From: Acidobacteriota bacterium
GTDB lineage: Bacteria > Acidobacteriota > Terriglobia > Bryobacterales > Bryobacteraceae
Assembly (NCBI GenBank): GCA_016871055.1
Contig: VFZW01000006.1
Location: 1 to 51,449 of the forward strand
Length of the DNA: 51,449 nucleotides
Reading direction: 5' to 3'
Shown here: piece by piece, positions 43,664 to 51,404 of the stretch
Position numbering within the stretch: position 1 is the first letter of the stretch
Layout: each line of letters begins with the position of its first letter
The notes under the pieces: generated by a model
Databases searched by the model: none
Told to the model about the DNA's origin: nothing
What the model saw: the letters and a program-made list of their open reading frames with translations, nothing else
Translations under genes and position numbers: made by a program

Positions 43664-44356
43664 ATGAAGATCCTTGTTTCCCTTTTTGCCGGCCTCGCTT
43701 TGGCCGGTGCCAGCGCAGGTGTGATCGAAAGCGTGCAAGCCAATAAAGACAGGGCATTGACGGCCGATCCGTCGACGCCTTTTTGGAAAGCCGCCAGGCC
43801 GGTGATCGCGGAGAACTCGCCCTTGGGCGAAGCCGTGCCGGGGCATCGCACGGAGATCCGTTCGCGATGGACGAAACAAAATTTATACATCTTGTTCTCG
43901 TGCTCGTACGAGGAGCTTTTTCTGAAGCCGGATCCGGATGTGACGAAGGACACGTGGCGATTGTGGGAGTGGGATGTGGCCGAGGTTTTTGTCGGCGCCG
44001 AGATCGACAATATTACGCACTATCGCGAGTACCAGGTGTCGCCGCAAGGCGAGTGGATCGACCTCGACATCGACAGAAAGAAACCGCAGCCGCAGGGCGG
44101 CATGTTGTGGAACTCCGGGTACAAGGTAAAGGCGCGCATCGATGAGAAAAAAAAGATCTGGTACGGCGAGTTTCAGATTCCGATCGCGAGCATCAACGGC
44201 GCTGAAGCAAAACCCAACGGCGAGATGCGTATCAACTTCTACCGCATGCAAGGCAAGCGGCCGAACAGCAAGATGATCGCGTGGCAGGCGACCGGCGCGC
44301 GCAACTATCATGTGCCGGAAAAATTCGGCAAACTCCGCCTGGTGAGCGGCAAGTAA
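43664..44356 (+). CDS. Exported carbohydrate-binding family 9-like protein
   Basis: The protein has 230 residues with signal peptide MKILVSLFAGLALAGASAG. The rest has the CBM9/DOMON-like beta-sandwich pattern: TPFWKAARPVI, TKQNLYILFSCSYEE, WEWDVAEVFVG and WYGEFQIPIASI. Stand-alone family members bind sugars or haem. Its stop overlaps the first phosphohexomutase start (TAATG), so an exported binding protein is translated together with two cytoplasmic sugar-phosphate mutases. Confidence 0.78.
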   Translation: MKILVSLFAGLALAGASAGVIESVQANKDRALTADPSTPFWKAARPVIAENSPLGEAVPGHRTEIRSRWTKQNLYILFSCSYEELFLKPDPDVTKDTWRLWEWDVAEVFVGAEIDNITHYREYQVSPQGEWIDLDIDRKKPQPQGGMLWNSGYKVKARIDEKKKIWYGEFQIPIASINGAEAKPNGEMRINFYRMQGKRPNSKMIAWQATGARNYHVPEKFGKLRLVSGK

Positions 44357-45723
44357 TGCGGGGTGACAGCGGGCTGCGCATATCGCCCGTGGGCTTGCGT
44401 GGCATCGTCGGGCGAGGGCTGACGGCCACGCACTTTCTGGATTTCGCGGCGGCCTTCGGAACGTATATCGAGCGCGGAAGGCCCGTCGTTGTTGGCCGCG
44501 ATCCGCGATCGAGCGGACGGATGGCTCGCGAGGGCGTCGTCAGCGCGTTGATGGCGTGCGGGCACGAGGTAATCGATCTGGGCGTCGTTTCGACTCCAGT
44601 TGTGCAGCATGCATTGCAGCGGTTGGACGCTGCGGGCGGCATAGCGATCTCGGCGAGCCATAACGCGGCGGAATGGAACGCGCTGCGGTTTCTCGGCGCG
44701 AACGGGACGTATCTTCCGACCGCGGAGTCGAACGAGCTGCTCGATATCTATCACCTGCGCAAGTTCAGATTTGTGGAGTGGGATTCGATCGGTACGCTGC
44801 GTGAGGACGCGACCGCGATCGAACGCTACATCGACGACCTCGAGCAAGTCTTCGATTTTGCCGCCCTTCGCGGCATGCGGGTTGTCGTCGACTGCTGCAA
44901 CGGCACCTCCGCGCCGACCCTGCGCCGCATCGTTGACCGCTTCGGTCTCGACCTGATTCTGATCAACGAACGCGTCGAGGGCGATGCCTTCGCACACGAA
45001 CCGACAACCTCCGCCCGTATGGTGGAACTGCAACTCGGGCCGCTGATTCAGCCGCTGCAAGCGCGTGCCGGATTCCTGTTCGACATCGATTCGGACCGCG
45101 TGGCGATGGCCGACGATCGCGGGCGCGGCGTGTCGGAAGAAATGATGCTCCCGCTGCTGGCCGATCACCTCATGACGCACATGCCCGGCCGAATCGCAAT
45201 TACGAACTTGTCCAGTTCGGCATTGCTCGAAGAGGTCGCGGCGAAGCATGGCGGGCGAGTGGTGCGCGTGCCCGTCGGACGGCAGGCGGCGATGGACGCG
45301 TTGGCGGCGTATCGCCCCGAACAAATTGCCGTAGCCGGCGAAGGCACCGGCGCGGTGATGATGCCGCAATTTCGCTTCATCTACGATGGCATCGCGTCGA
45401 TGCTCGCCGTCATGACGATGATGCGCGAACGCGGACAAACGGTGCGCGAAATCCTGGCGTCGTACCCGCGCTATGAAATCTTGAAGGGCGAGATTCCGCT
45501 GGAATCGCCGCGTGTGCCGGCGCTGCTGATGGACTTGCAGGACGACTATCCCGACGCGCGCGTCGACCGCAGCGACGGGCTGCGCGTCAGTTGGCCGGAC
45601 CGCTGGTTTCACGTCCGTGTCAGCCAGACCGAGCCGATCCTTCGCGTCATCTGCGAGCAGCGCGGCGAGGCGCCGTCGGCTCTCTTCGAATCCCTAATGG
45701 ACAAGGTGAGGAGCTACAGCTGA
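44356..45723 (+). CDS. Phosphohexomutase family protein, copy 1
   Basis: The protein has 455 residues from the ATG at 44356. The phosphoserine loop is AISASHNAAEWNALR, the metal site FDIDSDRVAM and the phosphate loop RVSQTEPILR. The sugar-contact motif, usually GEMSGH or GEQSGH, reads GEGTGAVMMP, so specificity may differ from standard phosphomannomutase or GlmM. The family moves phosphate between the 1 and 6 positions of hexoses. It directly precedes a paralogue, with a TGATG overlap. Confidence 0.85.
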   Translation: MRGDSGLRISPVGLRGIVGRGLTATHFLDFAAAFGTYIERGRPVVVGRDPRSSGRMAREGVVSALMACGHEVIDLGVVSTPVVQHALQRLDAAGGIAISASHNAAEWNALRFLGANGTYLPTAESNELLDIYHLRKFRFVEWDSIGTLREDATAIERYIDDLEQVFDFAALRGMRVVVDCCNGTSAPTLRRIVDRFGLDLILINERVEGDAFAHEPTTSARMVELQLGPLIQPLQARAGFLFDIDSDRVAMADDRGRGVSEEMMLPLLADHLMTHMPGRIAITNLSSSALLEEVAAKHGGRVVRVPVGRQAAMDALAAYRPEQIAVAGEGTGAVMMPQFRFIYDGIASMLAVMTMMRERGQTVREILASYPRYEILKGEIPLESPRVPALLMDLQDDYPDARVDRSDGLRVSWPDRWFHVRVSQTEPILRVICEQRGEAPSALFESLMDKVRSYS

Positions 45724-47084
45724 TGCCGCGCGAACACCTATTAAAAATTGGCGTTTCCGGCGTGCGCGGCGTCGTCGGCGAGTTCCTGACTCCGTCGTTG
45801 ACGCTGAGTTTCGCGCAGGCGTTCGGAACGTATGTCGGCGGCGGGCGCGTTGTTGTCGGCCGCGATACACGCACCAGCGGGCCGATGCTACAGCACGCGG
45901 TGCATTGCGGATTACTGGCGGCGGGATGCGATGTCGTCGATGTCGGTGTCTTGCCGACGCCGACGATGCAGATCTACGTCGAACATATTCGCGCGCGCGG
46001 CGGGATCGGACTGACCGCGTCGCACAATCCACCGGAGTACAACGCGTTGAAACTCTTCAACGCCGAGGGGCAGTTTTTCAATCATTACGAGCGCAACGAA
46101 CTGCTTGACCTCTACCATCAGCGCGATTTCTCGCAGGCGCAGAACGCGGCGATCGGCCATGTGCGGCGCGATGACGGCACGGCGAAATCGATCCACATCG
46201 GGCGCGTGCTGGCGAAGGTCGATGCCGATCGGATCAAGCGGCGGAAGTTCAAAGTGGCGCTCGACGCGGTGAACGGCGCGGGTTCGGTGATGACGCCGGA
46301 GTTTCTCACTGATTCGCTCGGCTGCCGTCTCGACGCAATTGCAATCGATCCGACGAAGGTCTTTCCGCGTATCGCCGAACCGAGGCCGGACACGCTGGGC
46401 GATCTGACGGCGCTGGTGCAAAAGTCCGGCGCCGATGTCGGCTTCGCGCAGGACCCCGATGCCGACCGCCTCGCAATCGCCGATGAAACGGGCCATGTGG
46501 TCGATAACGACGACGTTCTTGCGCTGGCTGTGCTGCGAGCGCTGGCCGTTGTGCCCGGCGATGTCGTGGTGAACCTAACGACATCGGCGGCGATCGACGA
46601 TATCGCCAAGACGTTTCACCGGCGCGTGTATCGAACGCCGGTGGGCGAGGCGAATGTGGTCGACACGATGCGCGCAGTGCGGGCGGCGATCGGCGGCGAA
46701 GGTTCGGCGGGCGGCGTGATTTTCCCGGCGGTGCAGTTGTGTCGCGACTCGTATATCGCGATGGCGTTCTTGCTCGACCTGATGGCGGAAACGGGGCAGA
46801 CCGTGTCGCAGTTGGTGGCTTCGCTGCCGGCGTATACGCGCAAGTCGGGCAAGGTGCCGTTCGCGCACGGCCGGCTGGGCGGGCTGATGCAGGCGCTGGA
46901 AGAAGGATTCCCGGAAGCCGAAGCCGACCGCTCCGACGGCCTAAAACTCATCTGGCCCGATCGATGGCTGCATGTGCGGGCGTCGAACACGGAGCCGTTG
47001 CTCCGGTTGGCGGTGGAGGCGCGGGATGGGGAGCGGGCATTGGCGCTTTACGATACCGCGTGGAAATTACTCACGAGCCTGTAA
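45723..47084 (+). CDS. Phosphohexomutase family protein, copy 2 (GlmM-like)
   Basis: The protein has 453 residues. The motifs are the more standard TASHNPPEYNALK, DPDADRLAIA and RASNTEPLLR. The sugar loop reads GEGSAGGVIFP, again lacking the usual His of GEQSGH. The N-terminal KIGVSGVRGVVGE is like GlmM (FGTSGIRG). It probably makes a hexosamine- or hexose-1-phosphate precursor for cell-wall or surface sugars. The two copies differ along their whole length, so the duplication is old. Confidence 0.87.
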   Translation: MPREHLLKIGVSGVRGVVGEFLTPSLTLSFAQAFGTYVGGGRVVVGRDTRTSGPMLQHAVHCGLLAAGCDVVDVGVLPTPTMQIYVEHIRARGGIGLTASHNPPEYNALKLFNAEGQFFNHYERNELLDLYHQRDFSQAQNAAIGHVRRDDGTAKSIHIGRVLAKVDADRIKRRKFKVALDAVNGAGSVMTPEFLTDSLGCRLDAIAIDPTKVFPRIAEPRPDTLGDLTALVQKSGADVGFAQDPDADRLAIADETGHVVDNDDVLALAVLRALAVVPGDVVVNLTTSAAIDDIAKTFHRRVYRTPVGEANVVDTMRAVRAAIGGEGSAGGVIFPAVQLCRDSYIAMAFLLDLMAETGQTVSQLVASLPAYTRKSGKVPFAHGRLGGLMQALEEGFPEAEADRSDGLKLIWPDRWLHVRASNTEPLLRLAVEARDGERALALYDTAWKLLTSL

Positions 47085-47153
47085 CGATTCTCGCGATACG
47101 CTACTCTACAAACTCGTGGGTGTGTTACCCCGAATAAACAGGAGAGTTATCGA

Positions 47154-47555
47154 ATGGAACTGGAAATCGTCAAAGGCAAGTACCAGGACGTGATCGACCT
47201 GGCCAAGATGAAGAACTACAAACTGCATAACGTGCACATCGAAGGCGAGAAGCTACTGATCCGCGCCGATGCGCCGAATGAGGACATCAAGAACTCGCTC
47301 TGGAACTGCGCGAAAGAGATTGATCCGGTGTTCGCCGATTTGTGGCTTGATATCAACATCGACTCCAGTCTGCCGGCGCCGGTGGAGACGAAGACGTATA
47401 CCGTCGTCGCGGGCGACTCGTTGTGGAAGATCGCCGCGAACCACTTGGGCAATGGCGCGTTGTATCCGGAGATCATCAAGGCCAATCCGGGCAAGCTGGT
47501 CGACGACAAGTCGGTGATTCATCCCGGCGATGTGTTGGTGATTCCGAACCTGTAG
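47154..47555 (+). CDS. LysM-domain protein
   Basis: The protein has 133 residues; the ATG at 47154 follows AGGAGA with normal spacing, and the 69-base gap before it could hold a promoter. The N-terminal half has a BON-like alpha/beta pattern (YKLHNVHIEGEKLLIRADAP). The C-terminal 50 residues are a LysM domain (YTVVAGDSLWKIAANHLGNG...IHPGDVLVIP). The arrangement is like YgaU/Kbp, a potassium-binding BON-LysM protein, which also lacks a signal peptide. Confidence 0.83.
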   Translation: MELEIVKGKYQDVIDLAKMKNYKLHNVHIEGEKLLIRADAPNEDIKNSLWNCAKEIDPVFADLWLDINIDSSLPAPVETKTYTVVAGDSLWKIAANHLGNGALYPEIIKANPGKLVDDKSVIHPGDVLVIPNL

Positions 47556-47557
47556 TT

Positions 47558-48211
47558 TTGCGCTACCTGCTTTTTCACAAGCCGTACGGTGTGTTGACAC
47601 AGTTCACCGACGCCGCGGGCACGGGACGAAAGACTCTGGAAGACTTCGTCTCCGTGCCCGGCGTGTATGCGGCCGGGCGGTTGGATGCCGATAGCGAAGG
47701 CCTGCTGCTGCTGACCGACGACGGGGATTTGCAGCACCGGTTGCTCGATCCGAAGTTTGGTCATCGGCGTACGTATTGGGTGCAAGTAGAGGGCGCGCCA
47801 TCGGAAGTAGCGCTCGCCCCGCTGCGCGCCGGTGTTCTTGTGCAAGGTGAGATGACGCTTCCAGCGGAGGCGTCGCTGCTTGGCTTCGATCCGCCGATCC
47901 CGCCGCGCGATCCGCCGGTGCGATTTCGCGCGGCGATTCCGACGACTTGGATTTCCTTGACGCTCACCGAAGGGCGGAATCGTCAGGTGCGGCGCATGAC
48001 CGCGGCGATTGGCTTTCCGACGCTGCGGCTGGTGCGGTGGTCGATGGAGGCGTTGGCGCTTGACGGACTGAAACCTGGCGAGTGGCGTTCACTCAACACC
48101 GCCGAACTTACTTCTCTGCGAGCAGCCGTTTATGGGACTCGTCGAGAGCCAGTTTCTCCTCGCGCGAAACCTTCGGGTACTCGAGGTCGAGGCCGTCGAT
48201 GGCGCGGGTGA
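47558..48211 (+). CDS. RluE/RsuA-family pseudouridine synthase
   Basis: The protein has 217 residues with a TTG start 2 bases after the LysM stop. It lacks an S4 domain and begins at the catalytic domain (LLFHKPYGVLTQF), as RluE does. The catalytic Asp is in AGRLDADSEGLLLLT, and EGRNRQVRRM is the usual late motif. It should modify one uridine in rRNA, probably 23S. The last 104 bases overlap the opposing ppk2 gene; the basic tail past GEWRSL is encoded there. Confidence 0.85.
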   Translation: MRYLLFHKPYGVLTQFTDAAGTGRKTLEDFVSVPGVYAAGRLDADSEGLLLLTDDGDLQHRLLDPKFGHRRTYWVQVEGAPSEVALAPLRAGVLVQGEMTLPAEASLLGFDPPIPPRDPPVRFRAAIPTTWISLTLTEGRNRQVRRMTAAIGFPTLRLVRWSMEALALDGLKPGEWRSLNTAELTSLRAAVYGTRREPVSPRAKPSGTRGRGRRWRG

Positions 48212-49010
48212 GGATGCTCGACGCCAGCATGCGGGCGGTAGACTTGTCGTCGGCGGGGATGACGTACCAGGGCGCCCATTTGGTGCTGGTGGCCGATAGC
48301 GCGTCTTCATAGGCGCGCATATAGTCGTCCCAGTATTGGCGCTCGTTCAAATCGTGCGCGGAGAATTTCCAGTTCTTCTCGGGGTTCTCGAGGCGTTCGA
48401 GGAGGCGCTTCTTTTGTTCCTCTTTCGATACGTGGAGGAAGAACTTCAAGATTAGCATGCCGTTGCGGGCGAGGTGGCGCTCGAAGTTGTTGATGTCGTC
48501 GTAGCGCTCTTCCCAGATCTTCTTGGTGATGACCTCTTCCGTCAGCTTTTGGCGCTTCAAGTACTCGGGATGCACTTTGACGACGAGCACCTCCTCGTAA
48601 TGGCTGCGGTTGAAGATTGTGATCTTGCCGCGCGCGGGCGAGACCCGCATGATGCGCCATAAATACGAATGATCCAACTCTTCGGCCGATGGCGCTTTGA
48701 AGCTGTAGACGTCGCAGCCCTGCGGATTCAGGCCCGCGGTGAGATGCTTCACCATGCCGTCCTTGCCGGCGGCGTCCATGGCCTGCAGGACGAGCAGTAC
48801 GGACCAGCGGTCGTCGGCGTACAGCTTGGCCTGCGCGTCGGCGAGTTCGTCGAGATTGTCGGCGAGCACCTTCGCCGCCGCCGCCTTCGCCTCGGCGTCG
48901 GACTTGCCCTTGAATGCATCGCCGCCGTCCCACTCGGTTGGAAACCTCTTCAGCTTGCACTTCTTGCCCGGGTCGACCAGGAACTTGTTCAGCACTTTGT
49001 TTCCGAACAT
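48108..49010 (-). CDS. ppk2: Polyphosphate kinase 2
   Basis: The protein has 300 residues from the ATG at 49010. The Walker A-like QAMDAAGKDGMVKHL, the SFKAPSAEELDHSYLWRI segment and the lid region NRSHYEEVLVVKVHPE identify PPK2. The enzyme transfers phosphate between polyphosphate and nucleotides in the cytoplasm. The ORF track merges it with upstream shadow sequence. It is divergent from the caspase-like gene with only 23 bases between starts. Confidence 0.92.
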   Translation of the reverse strand: MFGNKVLNKFLVDPGKKCKLKRFPTEWDGGDAFKGKSDAEAKAAAAKVLADNLDELADAQAKLYADDRWSVLLVLQAMDAAGKDGMVKHLTAGLNPQGCDVYSFKAPSAEELDHSYLWRIMRVSPARGKITIFNRSHYEEVLVVKVHPEYLKRQKLTEEVITKKIWEERYDDINNFERHLARNGMLILKFFLHVSKEEQKKRLLERLENPEKNWKFSAHDLNERQYWDDYMRAYEDALSATSTKWAPWYVIPADDKSTARMLASSILTRAIDGLDLEYPKVSREEKLALDESHKRLLAEK

Positions 49011-49019
49011 AACTCCACG

Positions 49020-49025
49020 ACAATA
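49020..49025 (-). promoter_or_regulatory. Putative -10 box (TATTGT) for ppk2
   Basis: On the minus strand TATTGT ends 9 bases before the ATG at 49010. The plus strand of the same bases (GACAAT) could serve the divergent gene at 49034. Confidence 0.35.
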
Positions 49026-49033
49026 GCAGATAG

Positions 49034-50428
49034 ATGCCTCCCGAGGTCGTAGCAGTCGCCGAACAGCGCGCGGTGTATGCGCAGGTGCGCGAACTCGTGT
49101 CGATCGCGCCGAAGCTGGCGTTCGAAAAAACGGCGCTGTTGCGCGATCCGCTGTTGCGATCGCGGTTGCGCAAGGCGGCGTACATTGCGCTGGCGGCGCG
49201 CGCGCCGGAGGATGCGGCGAAGTTGCTGCCATCGGTCGCCGATGAGAAATGGCTGGGGGCGGTACACTTCGCCGCAGCGCTGGATGTGGCGTGGCACACG
49301 GTGCGACAGCAGCCGGATCTTTCGAAGCGGCTGCTGGTGGCATCGGCGGCGCGCTGGCCCGATGCCGCGCTGCGGGCGCGGGCGCAGTACATTGATTTGC
49401 CGTATGGCCGCGAGATCTTCGATGCCGCTGCGCGCGCCGCGCCGGAGCCGCCGACATTCGAGCGGCGCGCTTCGCAACTGTTGCTCGCGCCGCCGGCGGG
49501 ATTGAGCGGCGCGGAGAAACTGACGCTGGCCGCGATGGCGCGCACCGATGTCGAAATCGATCGCGCGGTGGCGTTGGCGCGCGGCGTCGACTTGAAAGAC
49601 CCTTCGTTGTTGGCGATGCCGCCCGGTACGCTGCGCGCGGCGTTGGCGCTGTTGCCGGAACCGGATGTCCCCGATGCGTTGGCCGCGCGGGCGATGGAAG
49701 GCATCGATGCCGCCGAAGATCCGGTGCTGGAAACGGCGCGGGCGGCGGCGTTTTTGCGGAAGCCTGTGCCAGGGCTGCCGTCGCCGTATTTGGGCGAGCT
49801 CTTGCGCGCGCACATTGGCGGTCGCGGCGACCAATTCGATACGGCGGCGCTGTTCGTCGACGGCGTCAATACACAGCGCTACATCTTTCACGACGACGTC
49901 GATGGCGCGGAATCGTTTGCGAGTTTTCTGGCTGCGTACGCGGACTGGCGCGTCGAGCGCAACGATAGCTCCGTGAAGATATCGAGCCCGCGGAACGGCG
50001 CGCGGCGGATCGAGATTTTCGCGAACGTGCCGGGGCGTGCATTGACCATGACGACGCCGCCGCAAGTCATCGTGCATCGCGGGCACGATCATCACATCGA
50101 AGCGACGTTGCCGCTGCTCGATGCCGGCGCGCGGCTGATCTATCTGGGCAGTTGCCGGGGCATGCAGAATGTGGAAGATGTTGTGATGCGCTCGCCGAAC
50201 GCGGCGGTAATCGCGACGAGGGCGATCGGCGCGACCGCGGTCAACGACGCATTTTTGAAGGCGTTGAACGTGAAGCTGCTTTCGGGCGAGCCGCTGCGAT
50301 GGGATGCGGTTTGGGACTCGATGCGGCCGAAGCTGGGTGAACACTTCGCAGGTTATGTGCCGCCGCATCGCAATCACGCCGCCGTATTCTTCGAGGCATG
50401 GCTGCGTCACGCGCTGGCCGCGCGATAA
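49034..50428 (+). CDS. Caspase-like (clan CD) protein with long helical N-terminal region
   Basis: The protein has 464 residues. Residues 1 to about 260 are Ala/Leu-rich helices like a repeat array; FDTAALFVDG then opens the second half. The C-terminal domain has VIVHRGHDHH (His351) followed by LIYLGSCRG (Cys374), the order His-Gly...Gly-Ser-Cys of caspase-like peptidases, and then AAVIATRAIGATAVND. There is no signal peptide or membrane helix, so a cytoplasmic protease is likely. I do not recall a named family. The helical half may sense a signal or bind a substrate; that is inference. The overlapping minus-strand ORFs here are shadows. Confidence 0.65.
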   Translation: MPPEVVAVAEQRAVYAQVRELVSIAPKLAFEKTALLRDPLLRSRLRKAAYIALAARAPEDAAKLLPSVADEKWLGAVHFAAALDVAWHTVRQQPDLSKRLLVASAARWPDAALRARAQYIDLPYGREIFDAAARAAPEPPTFERRASQLLLAPPAGLSGAEKLTLAAMARTDVEIDRAVALARGVDLKDPSLLAMPPGTLRAALALLPEPDVPDALAARAMEGIDAAEDPVLETARAAAFLRKPVPGLPSPYLGELLRAHIGGRGDQFDTAALFVDGVNTQRYIFHDDVDGAESFASFLAAYADWRVERNDSSVKISSPRNGARRIEIFANVPGRALTMTTPPQVIVHRGHDHHIEATLPLLDAGARLIYLGSCRGMQNVEDVVMRSPNAAVIATRAIGATAVNDAFLKALNVKLLSGEPLRWDAVWDSMRPKLGEHFAGYVPPHRNHAAVFFEAWLRHALAAR

Positions 50429-50429
50429 T
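50424..50429 (+). promoter_or_regulatory. Putative -10 box (GATAAT) for AhpD-like gene
   Basis: GATAAT, overlapping the TAA stop of the previous gene, ends 7 bases before the ATG at 50437. Confidence 0.3.
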
Positions 50430-50436
50430 AGCGGCC

Positions 50437-50859
50437 ATGAAGCTGATTGAATACGCCGATGCCGCGCCCGAAGCGCGCGCGATTTTTGACGACATCATGG
50501 CGGTACGCAAAACCGACCGCGTGAATAATTTCTGGAAGGCGCTGGCGAACGACCCGGCGACGATGCGGCGGACTTGGGAGAGCATCAAAGAAATCATGGG
50601 GCCGGGCGCGCTCGATCCAGTAACGAAAGAACTCATCTACATCGCCGTGAGCGCGACCAATAGCTGCGACTACTGCATCGCCACGCACACAGACGCGGCG
50701 CGGAAGAAGGGAATGACGCAGGAGATGTTTAACGAGATGATGGCCGTGGTCGGCATGGCGAACGAGACGAACCGGTTGGTGACCGGGTTCCGGGTGCCTC
50801 TGGATGAAGGCTGCTGTGATGGGCCCGTTGGCCTTGCAGAGGAAATTTACTTCGGATAA
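50437..50859 (+). CDS. Carboxymuconolactone decarboxylase/AhpD-family protein
   Basis: The protein has 140 residues from the ATG at 50437. The AhpD redox motif NSCDYCIATHTDAA (CxxC followed by His) is intact. Family members with this motif act as alkylhydroperoxidases or disulfide reductants in the cytoplasm. It follows the caspase-like gene by 8 bases. The C-terminus contains a second cysteine pair (GCCDG). Confidence 0.85.
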   Translation: MKLIEYADAAPEARAIFDDIMAVRKTDRVNNFWKALANDPATMRRTWESIKEIMGPGALDPVTKELIYIAVSATNSCDYCIATHTDAARKKGMTQEMFNEMMAVVGMANETNRLVTGFRVPLDEGCCDGPVGLAEEIYFG

Positions 50860-50900
50860 TATGGCGGTACCGCAAAGACATGCTTCCGCTTTTTCATCGC

Positions 50901-51365
50901 ATGACCGCGCTGGCGTGCGCCTGTGTGCCTTTGTCCGCCCAGACGCCCGTTGGCCCCGGGATCTTCGACAGCACCCGCGGAAGCATTAACAACACGCAGG
51001 TCGAGTATTCTTCGCCAGCGGGTGAAATTCCGATCTCCGTGCCGGGCTTCAACGGCCGCATGCGAATTCAGTTTCCGCGCAGCCTGCCCTCAGGTACGGT
51101 GAGCCAGGACGGAAAGAGCGTCAGGCTCGCCGAGCCGGTCACCGTCACGCTTGGCGTATCGGGAACTCGCGTGGCTGGGGCGACGAGTTCCAGCACCGAG
51201 ATTCGTGCGAGCATTCAGTACGGAAATCTACCGGGTTGCGCGCCGTTGGCGCGGAACTTCCCCGTGGGGTCGACTGTCGATCTCACGTTGACTTGCACGC
51301 TGAATACCGTCAACCTTCCGGTGAGTGTGACTCCGGCCTTCTTTCCAGCGCTGCTAGATTCTTGA
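50901..51365 (+). CDS. Small exported protein of unknown function
   Basis: The track starts at 50880; I prefer the ATG at 50901, which gives a short signal peptide (MTALACACVPLSAQ). The mature 140 residues are rich in Ser, Thr, Gly and Pro with alternating beta-strand patterns, and hold one late Cys pair that could form a disulfide. No family is recognised. It is probably a periplasmic or surface beta-sandwich. Confidence 0.55.
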   Translation: MTALACACVPLSAQTPVGPGIFDSTRGSINNTQVEYSSPAGEIPISVPGFNGRMRIQFPRSLPSGTVSQDGKSVRLAEPVTVTLGVSGTRVAGATSSSTEIRASIQYGNLPGCAPLARNFPVGSTVDLTLTCTLNTVNLPVSVTPAFFPALLDS

Positions 51366-51404
51366 ATCAAAGATTCTAAATCAGAGTACTTCAACATTTT
51401 GAGG

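Noticed and set aside
44308-45612. 434-residue minus-strand ORF
   Set aside because: Antisense shadow of the phosphohexomutase gene, which has all family motifs.
48307-49869. 520-residue minus-strand ORF spanning ppk2 and the caspase-like gene
   Set aside because: Different frame from ppk2 and low-complexity; PPK2 motifs lie in the 48108-49010 frame.
48989-50410. 473-residue minus-strand ORF
   Set aside because: Arg/Gln/His-rich antisense shadow of the caspase-like gene.
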